64,000 bases of DNA from CAZWLY01 sp964634465 (GTDB taxonomy: Bacteria; Desulfobacterota; Desulfarculia; G963662305). The notes beneath the pieces are model-generated. The model was not told the origin of the DNA. It was given only the letters and a program-made list of their open reading frames with translations, and searched no databases. This document shows, one piece after another, positions 14,745 through 23,070 of the stretch; within the stretch, counting starts at the first letter, position 1; each line of letters begins with the position of its first letter. Where the stretch lies: NCBI GenBank assembly GCA_964634465.1, contig CAZWLY010000015.1, positions 29,167 to 93,166 of the forward strand, read 5' to 3'. The position numbers and the translations under genes were made by a program.

Positions 14745-15306
14745 GATCCTTTCTCCCGGCTTCGGCCTCCACGCCGCTGTTGACGTCCACGGCGAAGGGC
14801 CGAACCGTTTTTATGGCTCGGGTTACGTTGTCGGGGTTAAGCCCCCCGGCCAAAATGATCGGTCGTCGCCGGGCCGGTCCGACGGCCAGGTTCCAGTCGA
14901 AACTTTGGCCCAGACCGCCCCGGCCGTCCGGCGAGAGAGCGTCGAGGAGGAGGGTCGCCTCGGGGAAGGCCCGGACGTCGGGCTCGCTTCCCGGTCCCAC
15001 CCGGACGGCCTTGATCGCCCGGCGGCCGAAGCGGGCCGCGTAGGCCTCGTCCTCGTCACCGTGGAGCTGGATGAGGTCCAGGCCGCAGTAATCCCGGATC
15101 GCCTCGACCTTATCGAGCGGCTCGTTGACGAAAACGCCGACGGTCTGAACCAGCGGCGGCAGGCGGCGGATGACGGCCCGAGCCTCATCCGGCGTCACCC
15201 GCCGCGGGCTGGGAGCGAAGACGAAGCCCAGGGCGTCGGCCCCCAGCTCGGCCGCGACCAGGGCGTCGGTCGGGTTGGTCAAGCCGCAGATTTTGATCCG
15301 AACCAC
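14698..15306 (-). CDS. trpF: Phosphoribosylanthranilate isomerase
   Basis: The 202-residue barrel protein carries the N-terminal KICGLTNPTDAL motif with the catalytic cysteine. FAPSPRRVTPDEAR, the LIQLHGDED strand and the C-terminal ILAGGLNPDNV / DVNSGVEAEAGRKD phosphate-binding segments follow. The start is GTG at 15306, with GGAGG 8 bases upstream; trpC ends 3 bases before it. In several bacteria trpC and trpF are fused; here they are separate. Confidence 0.95.
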   Translation of the reverse strand: MVRIKICGLTNPTDALVAAELGADALGFVFAPSPRRVTPDEARAVIRRLPPLVQTVGVFVNEPLDKVEAIRDYCGLDLIQLHGDEDEAYAARFGRRAIKAVRVGPGSEPDVRAFPEATLLLDALSPDGRGGLGQSFDWNLAVGPARRRPIILAGGLNPDNVTRAIKTVRPFAVDVNSGVEAEAGRKDHEKLARFIHRAKAVG

Positions 15307-15309
15307 GGT

Positions 15310-16101
15310 CTAGTCCTCCGCCCCGCAGAGCCGGGCCAGTTTCCGGCCCGGATCGCCGGCCCGCATCAGGGCCGTGCCGACGAGAAAGGCGTCCAGTCCG
15401 GCCGCCTCCAGCTCGATTACGTCCCCTCGATTACCGATGCCGCTCTCGGCGACGACCAGAACGTCGGCCGGAATGAGCGGTCTGAGTTCCAGGCAGGTCT
15501 CAAGCGAGACCTTCAAGGTGGCCAGGTCGCGGTTGTTGATCCCGACCAGGGGCGGTCTGAGCTCCAGCACCGGCCCCAGCTCCCTGCGGCGGTGGACCTC
15601 GATCAGCGGGGTCAGGCCCAACTCCAGCGATTCCAGGAACAACTCCTCCAGTTGGGCGGCGCTCAAGGCGGCGGCGATCAAGAGCACCGCGTCGGCCCCG
15701 GCCAGCTTGGCCTGGTAGAGCTGGACGGGGTCGAGGATGAAATCCTTGCGAAGAACTGGCAGGTTGGACGCCCGGCGGGCTTCGGTCAGATCGTCCATCG
15801 AGCCGTTGAAAAAGGGGCCGTCGGTCAGAACCGACAAGGCCGCCGCGCCGCCGGCCTGGTAGTCCCCGACCAGGGCGGTGAGGTCGATCTCGTCCCTTAT
15901 TCGCCCGGCCGAGGGCGAGGCCTTCTTGACCTCGGCGATGATCGGGGTGTGAGGACAGCCCTTCAGCGCCGCCGCCAGGTCGCGGCCGGCCTCTCGGGCC
16001 AAGGCGCGACGCCTCCAATCCCGCCTCGCCGCCCGTCGTTTCAACTCCTCGACCTCCCGTCGTTTGACCTCGAGGATGGAGTTCAGCACCGTCCCGGTCA
16101 T
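15310..16101 (-). CDS. trpC: Indole-3-glycerol phosphate synthase
   Basis: The 263-residue enzyme closes the indole ring. The conserved ILEVKRREVEELK start, AEVKKASPSAGRI (catalytic lysine), LRKDFILDPVQLYQAKLAGADAVLLIAA, GINNRDLATLKV and AESGIGNRGDV are all in place. It follows trpD by 3 bases. Confidence 0.95.
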   Translation of the reverse strand: MTGTVLNSILEVKRREVEELKRRAARRDWRRRALAREAGRDLAAALKGCPHTPIIAEVKKASPSAGRIRDEIDLTALVGDYQAGGAAALSVLTDGPFFNGSMDDLTEARRASNLPVLRKDFILDPVQLYQAKLAGADAVLLIAAALSAAQLEELFLESLELGLTPLIEVHRRRELGPVLELRPPLVGINNRDLATLKVSLETCLELRPLIPADVLVVAESGIGNRGDVIELEAAGLDAFLVGTALMRAGDPGRKLARLCGAED

Positions 16102-16104
16102 GGT

Positions 16105-17157
16105 TCAGGCCGCCTCGTTTTCAGGGGTCGCGCCCGGTTCCCAGCCGAGGGCGATCAGTTCGTCGAGCTTGGCCTGGGCCCGGCCTGAGTCGATCGCCTC
16201 GGCGGCCAGCTCGACCCCCTCGGCAAAGGTCTTGGCCCGGCCGGCGGCGACGAGGGCGGCGGCGGCGTTCAAGAGGACGACGTCCCGGACGGCTCCCTTC
16301 CGGCCCTGGAGCACTTCCCGGATCAGGGTCGCGTTTTGGACCGCGTCGCCGCCGGCAATGTCCTCCAACCGGCCCCGCTTCAGCCCCGCCTCCTCCGGGG
16401 TGAGGATGAAGGTCTCCAGCCGGCCCGCCTGGAGGCGGGTGATCTTGGTCGGGCTGGCGATGCTGATCTCGTCCAGACCGTCGAGGCCGTGGACGACGAA
16501 GGCGCTTCTTGCACCCAGCCGGGCCAGGACCGCGGCCAGGGTCTCGGTCAGATCGGGGCGGTAGACGCCGAGGACCTGAATGGCCGCCCCGGCCGGGTTG
16601 GCCAGCGGTCCCAAAAGGTTGAAAATCGTCCGGAGGCCGATCTCCCGCCTGGGGCCGGCGACACGGCCCATGGCCGGATGCCAGAGCGGGGCGAACAAGA
16701 AGCCGATCCCGATCCGCTCGATGCATTCGGCCGCCCGGGCCGGCGCCAGCTCCAGCTCGACCCCCAGCGCCTCCAGAACGTCGGCGCTGCCGCAGCTACT
16801 GGAGACGGCTCGGTTGCCGTGCTTGGCCACCCTGAGCCCGGCCCCGGCGGCGACGAAGGCGGCGGCGGTGGAGACGTTGAAGGTTCTGGCGCCGTCGCCG
16901 CCGGTGCCGCAAGTGTCGATGAGGTCCCGGCCGAACTCCACCTCGCCGGGGAGCACGGCCCGGCTCCGGGCCCTCAAGACCTTGGCCGCGCCGGCGATCT
17001 CGGCCGCCGTCTCCCCCTTCATCCTCAACCCGACCAGAAGCGCCCCGATCTGGGCCGGCGTGGCCCGGCCGTCGGCGATGCGTTCCATCACCCCGGCCAT
17101 CTCGACTTCGGACAGGTCTCGACCAGCGACCGCCTTGGCTATGGCGTCCTGAATCAT
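16105..17157 (-). CDS. trpD: Anthranilate phosphoribosyltransferase
   Basis: This 350-residue protein transfers phosphoribose from PRPP to anthranilate. Diagnostic motifs are DTCGTGGDGARTFNVST (PRPP binding), AKHGNRAVSSSCGSADVLEALG, and the metal-binding acidic HGLDGLDEIS segment. It is not fused to TrpG, unlike E. coli TrpD. ATG at 17157 overlaps the trpE stop. Confidence 0.95.
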   Translation of the reverse strand: MIQDAIAKAVAGRDLSEVEMAGVMERIADGRATPAQIGALLVGLRMKGETAAEIAGAAKVLRARSRAVLPGEVEFGRDLIDTCGTGGDGARTFNVSTAAAFVAAGAGLRVAKHGNRAVSSSCGSADVLEALGVELELAPARAAECIERIGIGFLFAPLWHPAMGRVAGPRREIGLRTIFNLLGPLANPAGAAIQVLGVYRPDLTETLAAVLARLGARSAFVVHGLDGLDEISIASPTKITRLQAGRLETFILTPEEAGLKRGRLEDIAGGDAVQNATLIREVLQGRKGAVRDVVLLNAAAALVAAGRAKTFAEGVELAAEAIDSGRAQAKLDELIALGWEPGATPENEAA

Positions 17158-18542
17158 TTTTCCTCCCCGGCCGCCGCTTTCAACACGGCCAAGCTTTGGG
17201 CGGCCTTGTGATGTATCTCCAGATACTCCATCTCCGGATCGGAGTCGGCGACGATGCCCGCTCCGGCCGGGACGACGAAGCGCTCGCCCTGGAAGACGAT
17301 CATCCTGATGGCGATGCAGGTGTCCATCCGGCCGTCCGGACCGAAGTAGCCGACCGCGCCGCTGTAGAGACCGCGGGGCGAGACCTCCAACTCGTCGATG
17401 ATCTCCATCGCCCTGACCTTGGGCGCGCCGGAGACGGTCCCGGCCGGGAAGCCGGCCACGAAGGCGTTCACCGCGTCGGCGTCTTCCCGGAGTCGGCCTT
17501 CCACCTGGGAGACCAGATGCATGACGTGGCTGAAGCGCTCGACGGCCATGAACGGCGCCACCGTGACCGTGCCGTAGCGGCAGACCCGGCCGGCGTCGTT
17601 GCGGGCCAGATCGACCAGCATGACGTGCTCGGCCCGCTCCTTCTCCGAGCCGATGAGTTCCCGCTCCAAGGCCCGGTCCTCTTCGATCCGCTCGGAGCGG
17701 CCGCGGGTGCCGGCGATGGGGCGCAGGAGAACCCTCCCGTCCCGCACCTTGACCAGCGTCTCCGGCGAAGCGCCGACGACCTTGAGATCGCCGAAGTCGA
17801 GAAAGAACATGTAGGGCGAAGGGCTCTTGACCCTCAGCCGGCGGTAGAGACCGAAGGGCGCCGCCCCGGTGCGACCCTGGAAGCGATCGGCGATCACCAC
17901 CTGGAAGATGTCGCCGGCCCGGATGTACTCCTTGGCCCGCTCGACTGCGGCCAGATAGCGCCTTTTGGGCGGCGGGCTGATCTCCAGGCCGGCCGCCGCC
18001 GGCTCCGGCTTGAGGGGCGAGCCGAGGCCGAGTTCCATGTCAGCGATCTTTCGACGGCAGGAGTCTTCGTCCCTGTCGAGGGTGACCAGGGTCATGAGGC
18101 GGCGCAGGTTGTCGAAGACGACGAAGCGGGACGGAAAGACGAGTCGGGCCGTGGGCGTCTTGGAGTCGGCCGGCGGGGCCAGTCGCTCGATCAGACGGAC
18201 GGCGTCGTAACCGATGTAACCCATCAACGAGCCCACCGCGGGCAGATCGGGCAGGTCGGAGCAGGTCATGACGTTCAACAGGGAGCGGATCAGATCGAAG
18301 AAGTCTCCGGCCGGCCGGGAAGTTCGGCCGCCGCCGTCCTCAAGGACGACCTCGCCCGGTCGGAGGGTGAGCGAAGCCAGCGGGTCATAGGCCAGGATCG
18401 AGTAACGCCCGACCCGCTCGTGGGCCTCGGCGCTCTCCAGAAGAATCGAGTCGGGTCTCTCGTCGCACAGCTTCAGGTAGGCCGACACCGGCGTCTCCAC
18501 GTCGGCCAGCCTTTCCTTGATCGCCGCCTTGAGTTCGGGCAT
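17154..18542 (-). CDS. trpE: Anthranilate synthase component I
   Basis: The 462-residue chorismate-using enzyme has an N-terminal tryptophan-binding site (ILLESAEAHERVGRYS; the LLES motif) and a C-terminal chorismate-binding fold. The latter includes IRAGDIFQVVIADRF, PYMFFLDFGDLKVVGASPE, RPIAGTRGR, VDLARNDAGRVCRYGT, and FPAGTVSGAPKVRAMEIID. Conservation of the LLES site predicts feedback inhibition by Trp. ATG at 18542 was preferred over the TTG at 18554 because GGAGG ends 5-6 bases before it. It is the first structural gene after the trp attenuator. Confidence 0.95.
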   Translation of the reverse strand: MPELKAAIKERLADVETPVSAYLKLCDERPDSILLESAEAHERVGRYSILAYDPLASLTLRPGEVVLEDGGGRTSRPAGDFFDLIRSLLNVMTCSDLPDLPAVGSLMGYIGYDAVRLIERLAPPADSKTPTARLVFPSRFVVFDNLRRLMTLVTLDRDEDSCRRKIADMELGLGSPLKPEPAAAGLEISPPPKRRYLAAVERAKEYIRAGDIFQVVIADRFQGRTGAAPFGLYRRLRVKSPSPYMFFLDFGDLKVVGASPETLVKVRDGRVLLRPIAGTRGRSERIEEDRALERELIGSEKERAEHVMLVDLARNDAGRVCRYGTVTVAPFMAVERFSHVMHLVSQVEGRLREDADAVNAFVAGFPAGTVSGAPKVRAMEIIDELEVSPRGLYSGAVGYFGPDGRMDTCIAIRMIVFQGERFVVPAGAGIVADSDPEMEYLEIHHKAAQSLAVLKAAAGEEK

Positions 18543-18551
18543 CCGCTCCTC

Positions 18552-18588
18552 CAAAAGTAAAGGCCCACCGCCTTTTCGACGGTGGGCC
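18552..18588 (-). terminator. trp attenuator terminator (structure 3:4)
   Basis: GGCCCACCG (18580-18588) and CGGTGGGCC (18562-18570) form a 9-bp stem followed by TTTACTTTT. It ends 9 bases before the trpE start codon. Confidence 0.88.
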
Positions 18589-18649
18589 TCGGCTCGGTTC
18601 GGCTCGGTTCAGTCGATCATACCCCAGTCCCCACCGTCGCCTCGACGGG
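18577..18649 (-). promoter_or_regulatory. trp attenuator: 1:2 and 2:3 pairings
   Basis: Segment 2, CGACGGTGGG (18630-18639), is a perfect 10-base complement of segment 3, CCCACCGTCG (18577-18586), which forms the 5' side of the terminator. Segment 2 can instead pair with CCGTCG directly before it (the CCGTCG-AGG-CGACGG hairpin), which lies immediately after the last Trp codon. A ribosome stalled at Trp codons 28-30 covers segment 1 and frees 2:3, allowing read-through. One that reaches the stop codon covers segment 2 and lets the terminator form. Confidence 0.85.
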
Positions 18650-18739
18650 CCACCGCCAGGCTCCGGACCACCAGAGTTCGTCCCAAGCCGCCGAAGGCAG
18701 CGGGCGACGAAGCAGGGATTGGGAGAGGAAGGTTTCCAT
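18617..18739 (-). CDS. trpL: trp operon leader peptide with five Trp codons (40 aa)
   Basis: ATG at 18739 opens a 40-codon frame ending in TGA at 18617-18619. Residues 17-30 read AAWDELWWSGAWRW, so Trp is at 19, 23, 24, 28 and 30. The next codons form the first strand of the 1:2 hairpin. Five Trp in 40 residues, the exact register with the RNA structures and the position upstream of trpE make this a trpL equivalent, longer than the 14-residue E. coli peptide. No Shine-Dalgarno is visible upstream; the predicted transcription start is only a few bases before the ATG. Confidence 0.87.
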   Translation of the reverse strand: METFLSQSLLRRPLPSAAWDELWWSGAWRWPVEATVGTGV

Positions 18740-18748
18740 GGTTTGTTT

Positions 18749-18777
18749 TTTTTAAATACATTTTTTGGCGGTGTCAA
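18749..18777 (-). promoter_or_regulatory. trp operon promoter
   Basis: TTGACA (18777-18772), 17-base spacer, TAAAAA (18754-18749). With the usual distance the transcript would start near 18742, about three bases upstream of the leader ATG. Confidence 0.6.
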
Positions 18778-19006
18778 CCCAAAAATTCGGGTCGGGCTCG
18801 CCGGACGGCCCTCGGATCGCTCCTTGCCTCGGCCCGGCGCCATGGCGGTTGTCGAGGCGAATCCGGCGCCGGTGTCCGGCGGGGGTGGAAAAGTTATTTC
18901 CTTTCGTTTTGTTGGCCGGTATTATTTGACCGTCCAGTCTCGGCAAGACCCAAAGGATGAAGGCGGGCACTGCCCTTTTGCCGAGCTGAAGAACAAGGAG
19001 CGCCTC

Positions 19007-22000
19007 ATGGAGTCCTTCGCCTTGTCGTCCATCCGCCTGAGGCGGTACGTCTTACCGCTGGCCGCTTTCTGGACTGCCCTCACGGCCGGGCTCCTGGTGT
19101 TGAATTTCCAAGCCGGGACTCACGGGGTCTTGAACAACGCCCGTCAATACGTCCGCTCGGCCGTCGAAGAGGAACTGGCCTGCTTCAAGTGGACGGCCTA
19201 CCGGGGCGGGGTCTACGCCCCGGCAGACAAGGACACGCCGCCCAACCCATACCTGGCTCAGCTCCCGGAACGGGACATCACCACCCCTTCCGGCCGCCGG
19301 CTGACCCTGATTAGTCCGAGCTACGTCACCCGCTGGGCGCAAAGGCTGCGCTCGGAGCCGTTCGAGTTGCACCGGCGCGTAACCAGCCTGAAGCCGCGCG
19401 ACCCCAAAAACTCCCCCGACGCCTGGGAGGCCGAAGCCCTCCGTTCCCTCGAGGATGGCGCCGTCGAAATCCTCTCGATCGAAAAGCGGGACGGGGTGGA
19501 ATACCTGCGCCTGATGCGTCCCCTGATCGTGGAGAAGCCGTGCCTGAAGTGCCATCCCGCTCAGGGGCGCCGTCTGGGCAAGCCGAGCGGCGGGATCAGC
19601 GCCTCGGTTCCCCTGGCCCGGTTTCAGGATCCCGCCCGGCGAGGACGGTTGATCGTGGTCCTGAGCGTGGCCGCGCTGTGGCTGGTCGGACTGGGAGGCA
19701 TCTATGTCGGCGCCGTCAGGTTGAAAAACAGGATTCGCGAGCGCGATCGGGCCATGGAGGAGCTGAGACTCTCCGAGGACAAATACGCCAAGGCCTTCCG
19801 CAACAGCCCGTCCTGGGTGGTCCTCAGCTCTCTGGACGAGGGCCGGTTTTTGGACGTCAACGACACCTTTCTGAGTTCGACCGGCTTTACCCGGGAGGAG
19901 GTGATCGGCCGGACTTCCGTGGAACTCGGCACCTGGGTCGATCCCGAGGAGAGGGCCAGGATCGTGGCCGAGATCAAGGCGCGGGGTTCGGTCAGAGACG
20001 TCGAGGTCAAACGGCGCACCAAATCGGGTCGGGTCCTGGAGATGCTTTTCTCGGGAGAGAGCATAGATATCGGCGGCGAGAAGTGCCTGTTGTCGACCGC
20101 GCTCGATATCAGCCGGCTCAAAAAGGCCTACCAGGAGTTGGCCGACAGCCAGAGGCTCCTGACGGCCATCTTCGACGCTTCTCCGGTGGGCATCGGAGTG
20201 GTGCAGGATCGCATGCTGGGTTGGGCCAACCGGACCATGTACCGCCTGGTGGGCTACGACGAGGGCGAGTTGTACGGGAAGAGCGCCGAAGTCCTCTACC
20301 TCGACCGGGAGGAGTACGAGCGGGTGGGCCGGGAGCTCTATGTCCAGACCGCCAATGACGACATGCGGGGAGTGGTAACCCGGTGGGTGCGCAAGGACGG
20401 CACGGTTTTTGATTGTCTATTGCGGGCGGCCCGACTCAATCCCTCTGATCCGGCCCAGGGCTGGATCGTGATGGTGACGGATATCAGTGAAGAAAAGCGG
20501 AGACAGAAAGAACTCATGGAAAGCAGGAGACTCTACCACGCCATTCTCGAAGCCAGCCCAGACCCCTTCGTGGTCTACGACAACGAGGGACGGGTGGTCT
20601 ACTTGAACCCGGCCTTTACTCGTGTCTTCGGCTGGAGTTTGGATGAACTCAAGGGCAAGCGGGTCGATTTCGTGCCCGAGGATCAAAAGGAGCGTACTTC
20701 GAGAAAGATAAAGGAGCTGTACGCCGTCCGGAGACAGGTGGCCTTCGAGACCCGCCGGCTTACCAAGGACGGGACCGTGCTGGACGTCGCCGTGAGCGCC
20801 GCCTACTACGGTGGGGCGGACGGGGAGTCGGAGGGCATGGTCGTCAACCTGAAAGACATCACCGAGCAAAAGAGACTCGATCGGCAGCTTCGACAAGCCC
20901 AGAAGATGGAGGCCATCGGCACCATGGCGGCCGGCATCGCCCATGACTTCAACAACATTCTGGCCGCCATGACGGGTTATACCGAGCTGGCTTTGATGGA
21001 CTTGCCGGAGGATTCGCCGATCAGAAAAAATCTGGAACAGGTGCTCAAGGCGGGCGGCCGGGCCAGGAACCTGGTGAAGCAGATCTTGAGCTTCAGCCGG
21101 CAAACCGAGCATGAGCCGAAACCGATCCACATCGGCCCCATCATCAAGGAGGCGCTGAAGTTCCTGCGGGCCTCGATTCCCACTTCCATCGAGATCAAGC
21201 AACGCATCGACCCGAAGTCGGGCGCCGTCCTGGCCGATCCGACGGAGATCCACCAGGTGGTGTTGAACCTGTGCTCCAACGCGGCCCAGGCCATGCGGGA
21301 CGGCGGGGTGCTGGAGGTGTCGCTCGAGAACATGAGCTTCGACCGAGAAACCCTGGTCGGCCACTTCAGGGTTTCTCCGGGGCGCTACCTGAAACTGACG
21401 GTCAGCGACACCGGACACGGCATGGACAAGGAGACCAGGGAGCGAATCTTCGATCCGTTCTTCACCACCAAGGAGCGGAGCGAGGGCACGGGCTTGGGGT
21501 TGGCCGTGGTCCACGGCATCGTCAGGCGCCACGGCGGGGCGATAAGCGTCTACAGCGAGCCGGGTCAGGGCGCCACCTTCCACATCTACCTGCCGGCCCT
21601 GGAAAGCGAAACAGAGGGCGAGCAGGCGGCGGTGGGCCTCGAACCGCTGTCCACCGGCACGGAACACATCCTTTTCTTGGACGACGAAGAGGCCTTGGTC
21701 GAGATGGGACGCCAGATGCTCGAACGCCTGGGCTACCGGGTTACGACCAAGACCTCCAGCCTCGAGGCTCTGGAGGAATTCCGGGCCCACCCCCAACGGT
21801 TCGACCTGGTGATAACCGACCTGACCATGCCCAAGATGACCGGCGACAAGCTGGCCCTGGAGATGAAGAAGATCAGGCCCGATGTCCCGATCATCATTTG
21901 TACGGGCTACAGCTACCAGATTCCGGCGGAGAAGATCGATGGCTCGGGCGTCGACCGGGTGATAACGAAGCCGCTGGTCATCGGCGAGTTGGCGGAAGCT

Positions 22001-22021
22001 ATTCGGGAGGTGTTGGAGTAG
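19007..22021 (+). CDS. Hybrid histidine kinase with periplasmic haem-c-type domain
   Basis: The 1004-residue membrane sensor starts at ATG 19007, 6 bases after AAGGAG. A transmembrane helix lies near residues 12-35. Next comes a periplasmic DUF3365/Tll0287-like domain with CLKCH (C179, C182, H183), the covalent haem c motif. A second helix (about 208-230) leads to three PAS domains. The DHp domain has H646 in GIAHDFNN, followed by an ATPase domain with DTGHGMD, FFTTK and GTGLGLA. The C-terminal receiver has phospho-acceptor D938 in VITDLTMPKM. It probably senses redox state or a gas via haem. It is divergent from trpL with about 267 bp between. Targets are unknown. Confidence 0.85.
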   Translation: MESFALSSIRLRRYVLPLAAFWTALTAGLLVLNFQAGTHGVLNNARQYVRSAVEEELACFKWTAYRGGVYAPADKDTPPNPYLAQLPERDITTPSGRRLTLISPSYVTRWAQRLRSEPFELHRRVTSLKPRDPKNSPDAWEAEALRSLEDGAVEILSIEKRDGVEYLRLMRPLIVEKPCLKCHPAQGRRLGKPSGGISASVPLARFQDPARRGRLIVVLSVAALWLVGLGGIYVGAVRLKNRIRERDRAMEELRLSEDKYAKAFRNSPSWVVLSSLDEGRFLDVNDTFLSSTGFTREEVIGRTSVELGTWVDPEERARIVAEIKARGSVRDVEVKRRTKSGRVLEMLFSGESIDIGGEKCLLSTALDISRLKKAYQELADSQRLLTAIFDASPVGIGVVQDRMLGWANRTMYRLVGYDEGELYGKSAEVLYLDREEYERVGRELYVQTANDDMRGVVTRWVRKDGTVFDCLLRAARLNPSDPAQGWIVMVTDISEEKRRQKELMESRRLYHAILEASPDPFVVYDNEGRVVYLNPAFTRVFGWSLDELKGKRVDFVPEDQKERTSRKIKELYAVRRQVAFETRRLTKDGTVLDVAVSAAYYGGADGESEGMVVNLKDITEQKRLDRQLRQAQKMEAIGTMAAGIAHDFNNILAAMTGYTELALMDLPEDSPIRKNLEQVLKAGGRARNLVKQILSFSRQTEHEPKPIHIGPIIKEALKFLRASIPTSIEIKQRIDPKSGAVLADPTEIHQVVLNLCSNAAQAMRDGGVLEVSLENMSFDRETLVGHFRVSPGRYLKLTVSDTGHGMDKETRERIFDPFFTTKERSEGTGLGLAVVHGIVRRHGGAISVYSEPGQGATFHIYLPALESETEGEQAAVGLEPLSTGTEHILFLDDEEALVEMGRQMLERLGYRVTTKTSSLEALEEFRAHPQRFDLVITDLTMPKMTGDKLALEMKKIRPDVPIIICTGYSYQIPAEKIDGSGVDRVITKPLVIGELAEAIREVLE

Positions 22022-22196
22022 GCGGGCAAAGACCGAACGGCGGTCGTAATGTCGTAATGAAGTTCGGCCGCCGGCCGGGTGTTGGGTTCGCCAAAGGGGC
22101 GAACCTCCGCTGCGGCCAAGAATCGGTTGGGGCCTTGGTCGATTCTACTGAGCCGAGTCGCCGCTCAGAGCGGCTTGAACGTCATCGCTCGGCGGT

Positions 22197-22883
22197 TCAA
22201 TGACCCTCGTCTGATTTGACGCCCAGCGGGTGGTCCTGCCAGTAGCCGACCGAATCGCCGGGGCCGATGGTGGACAGCCTCTTGAAATCTGGGCCGACCG
22301 CCCGCTTGAGCCAGGCCGGGAGGATGTCCACGGTGCAGTAAAAGCGCGGGTTTCTGAAGAACGACTTTTCGATCTTGATGATGCGCTTGAGGGACTCGAA
22401 TTTTATCTCCGGCTTGCCCTCGCCGGTGATGTCGATGTAGAGTGGGTTTTCAGGCCCGCAGAAGCCGGCGTCGCCGCAGTAGATATTGCATCTCTGCCAG
22501 GCAAATGGGATCTTGACCCCGCGGCGGTTCATCAGCGACAACTGAAGGTAGATCTCCTGGGGCCTGCCGCAGTAGAGCGCCTTCCAGATTCGCTTGCCCT
22601 GGATGGAGACGTAGACCTCCTTGCCGGACAGTCGGCCGGTGTGGATGCCCCGCCAGTCGGGGAACGGCGTCTGCCGGTTGGGAAATTCGGGGAACCCCTG
22701 GGGCGAGTACTTGGCCCCGGCGGCGACGAAGCGGGCCTTGTCGGCGGCCGCTTCTTCGGCCGAAGCCCTGGGTGCGGCCGGCGGTCCGGCCCAGGCAGCC
22801 AGGGCGGCGCTCAAGAGAACGCCGGCCACGACAAGACCAGGCAGCGAAACACGCAACCAGTCGATTTTCCTAGGTTCAGACAT
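22197..22883 (-). CDS. Secreted or membrane-anchored protein of unknown function
   Basis: The 228-residue protein has a short basic N terminus and a hydrophobic helix (about 11-32, LPGLVVAGVLLSAALAAWAG) that looks like a signal peptide or anchor, with AWAG as a possible cleavage site. The mature part holds five cysteines, three of them in CNIYCGDAGFCGP, and a segment DITGEGKPEIKFESLKRI that may be a calcium-type loop. I do not recognise the family. It is convergent with the preceding kinase gene and divergent from the HPt-PilZ gene, so there is no operon context. Confidence 0.6.
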   Translation of the reverse strand: MSEPRKIDWLRVSLPGLVVAGVLLSAALAAWAGPPAAPRASAEEAAADKARFVAAGAKYSPQGFPEFPNRQTPFPDWRGIHTGRLSGKEVYVSIQGKRIWKALYCGRPQEIYLQLSLMNRRGVKIPFAWQRCNIYCGDAGFCGPENPLYIDITGEGKPEIKFESLKRIIKIEKSFFRNPRFYCTVDILPAWLKRAVGPDFKRLSTIGPGDSVGYWQDHPLGVKSDEGH

Positions 22884-23070
22884 GCCCCAACCTCCGGGAT
22901 AAACCTACCATGGCCGGAGAAGGTTTTCAATACGGGGGCGGGGCCTGGCCCGGAGGCAGAGGCCGATTGCCCGCCAAATCGGACCTGATATTCTGGCCGA
23001 GTTGGGGTAAAATCGGTTAGGATGATATTATCTGGCCGCGATAAATGCCAGTCACGCTTAGGATGGAAAC

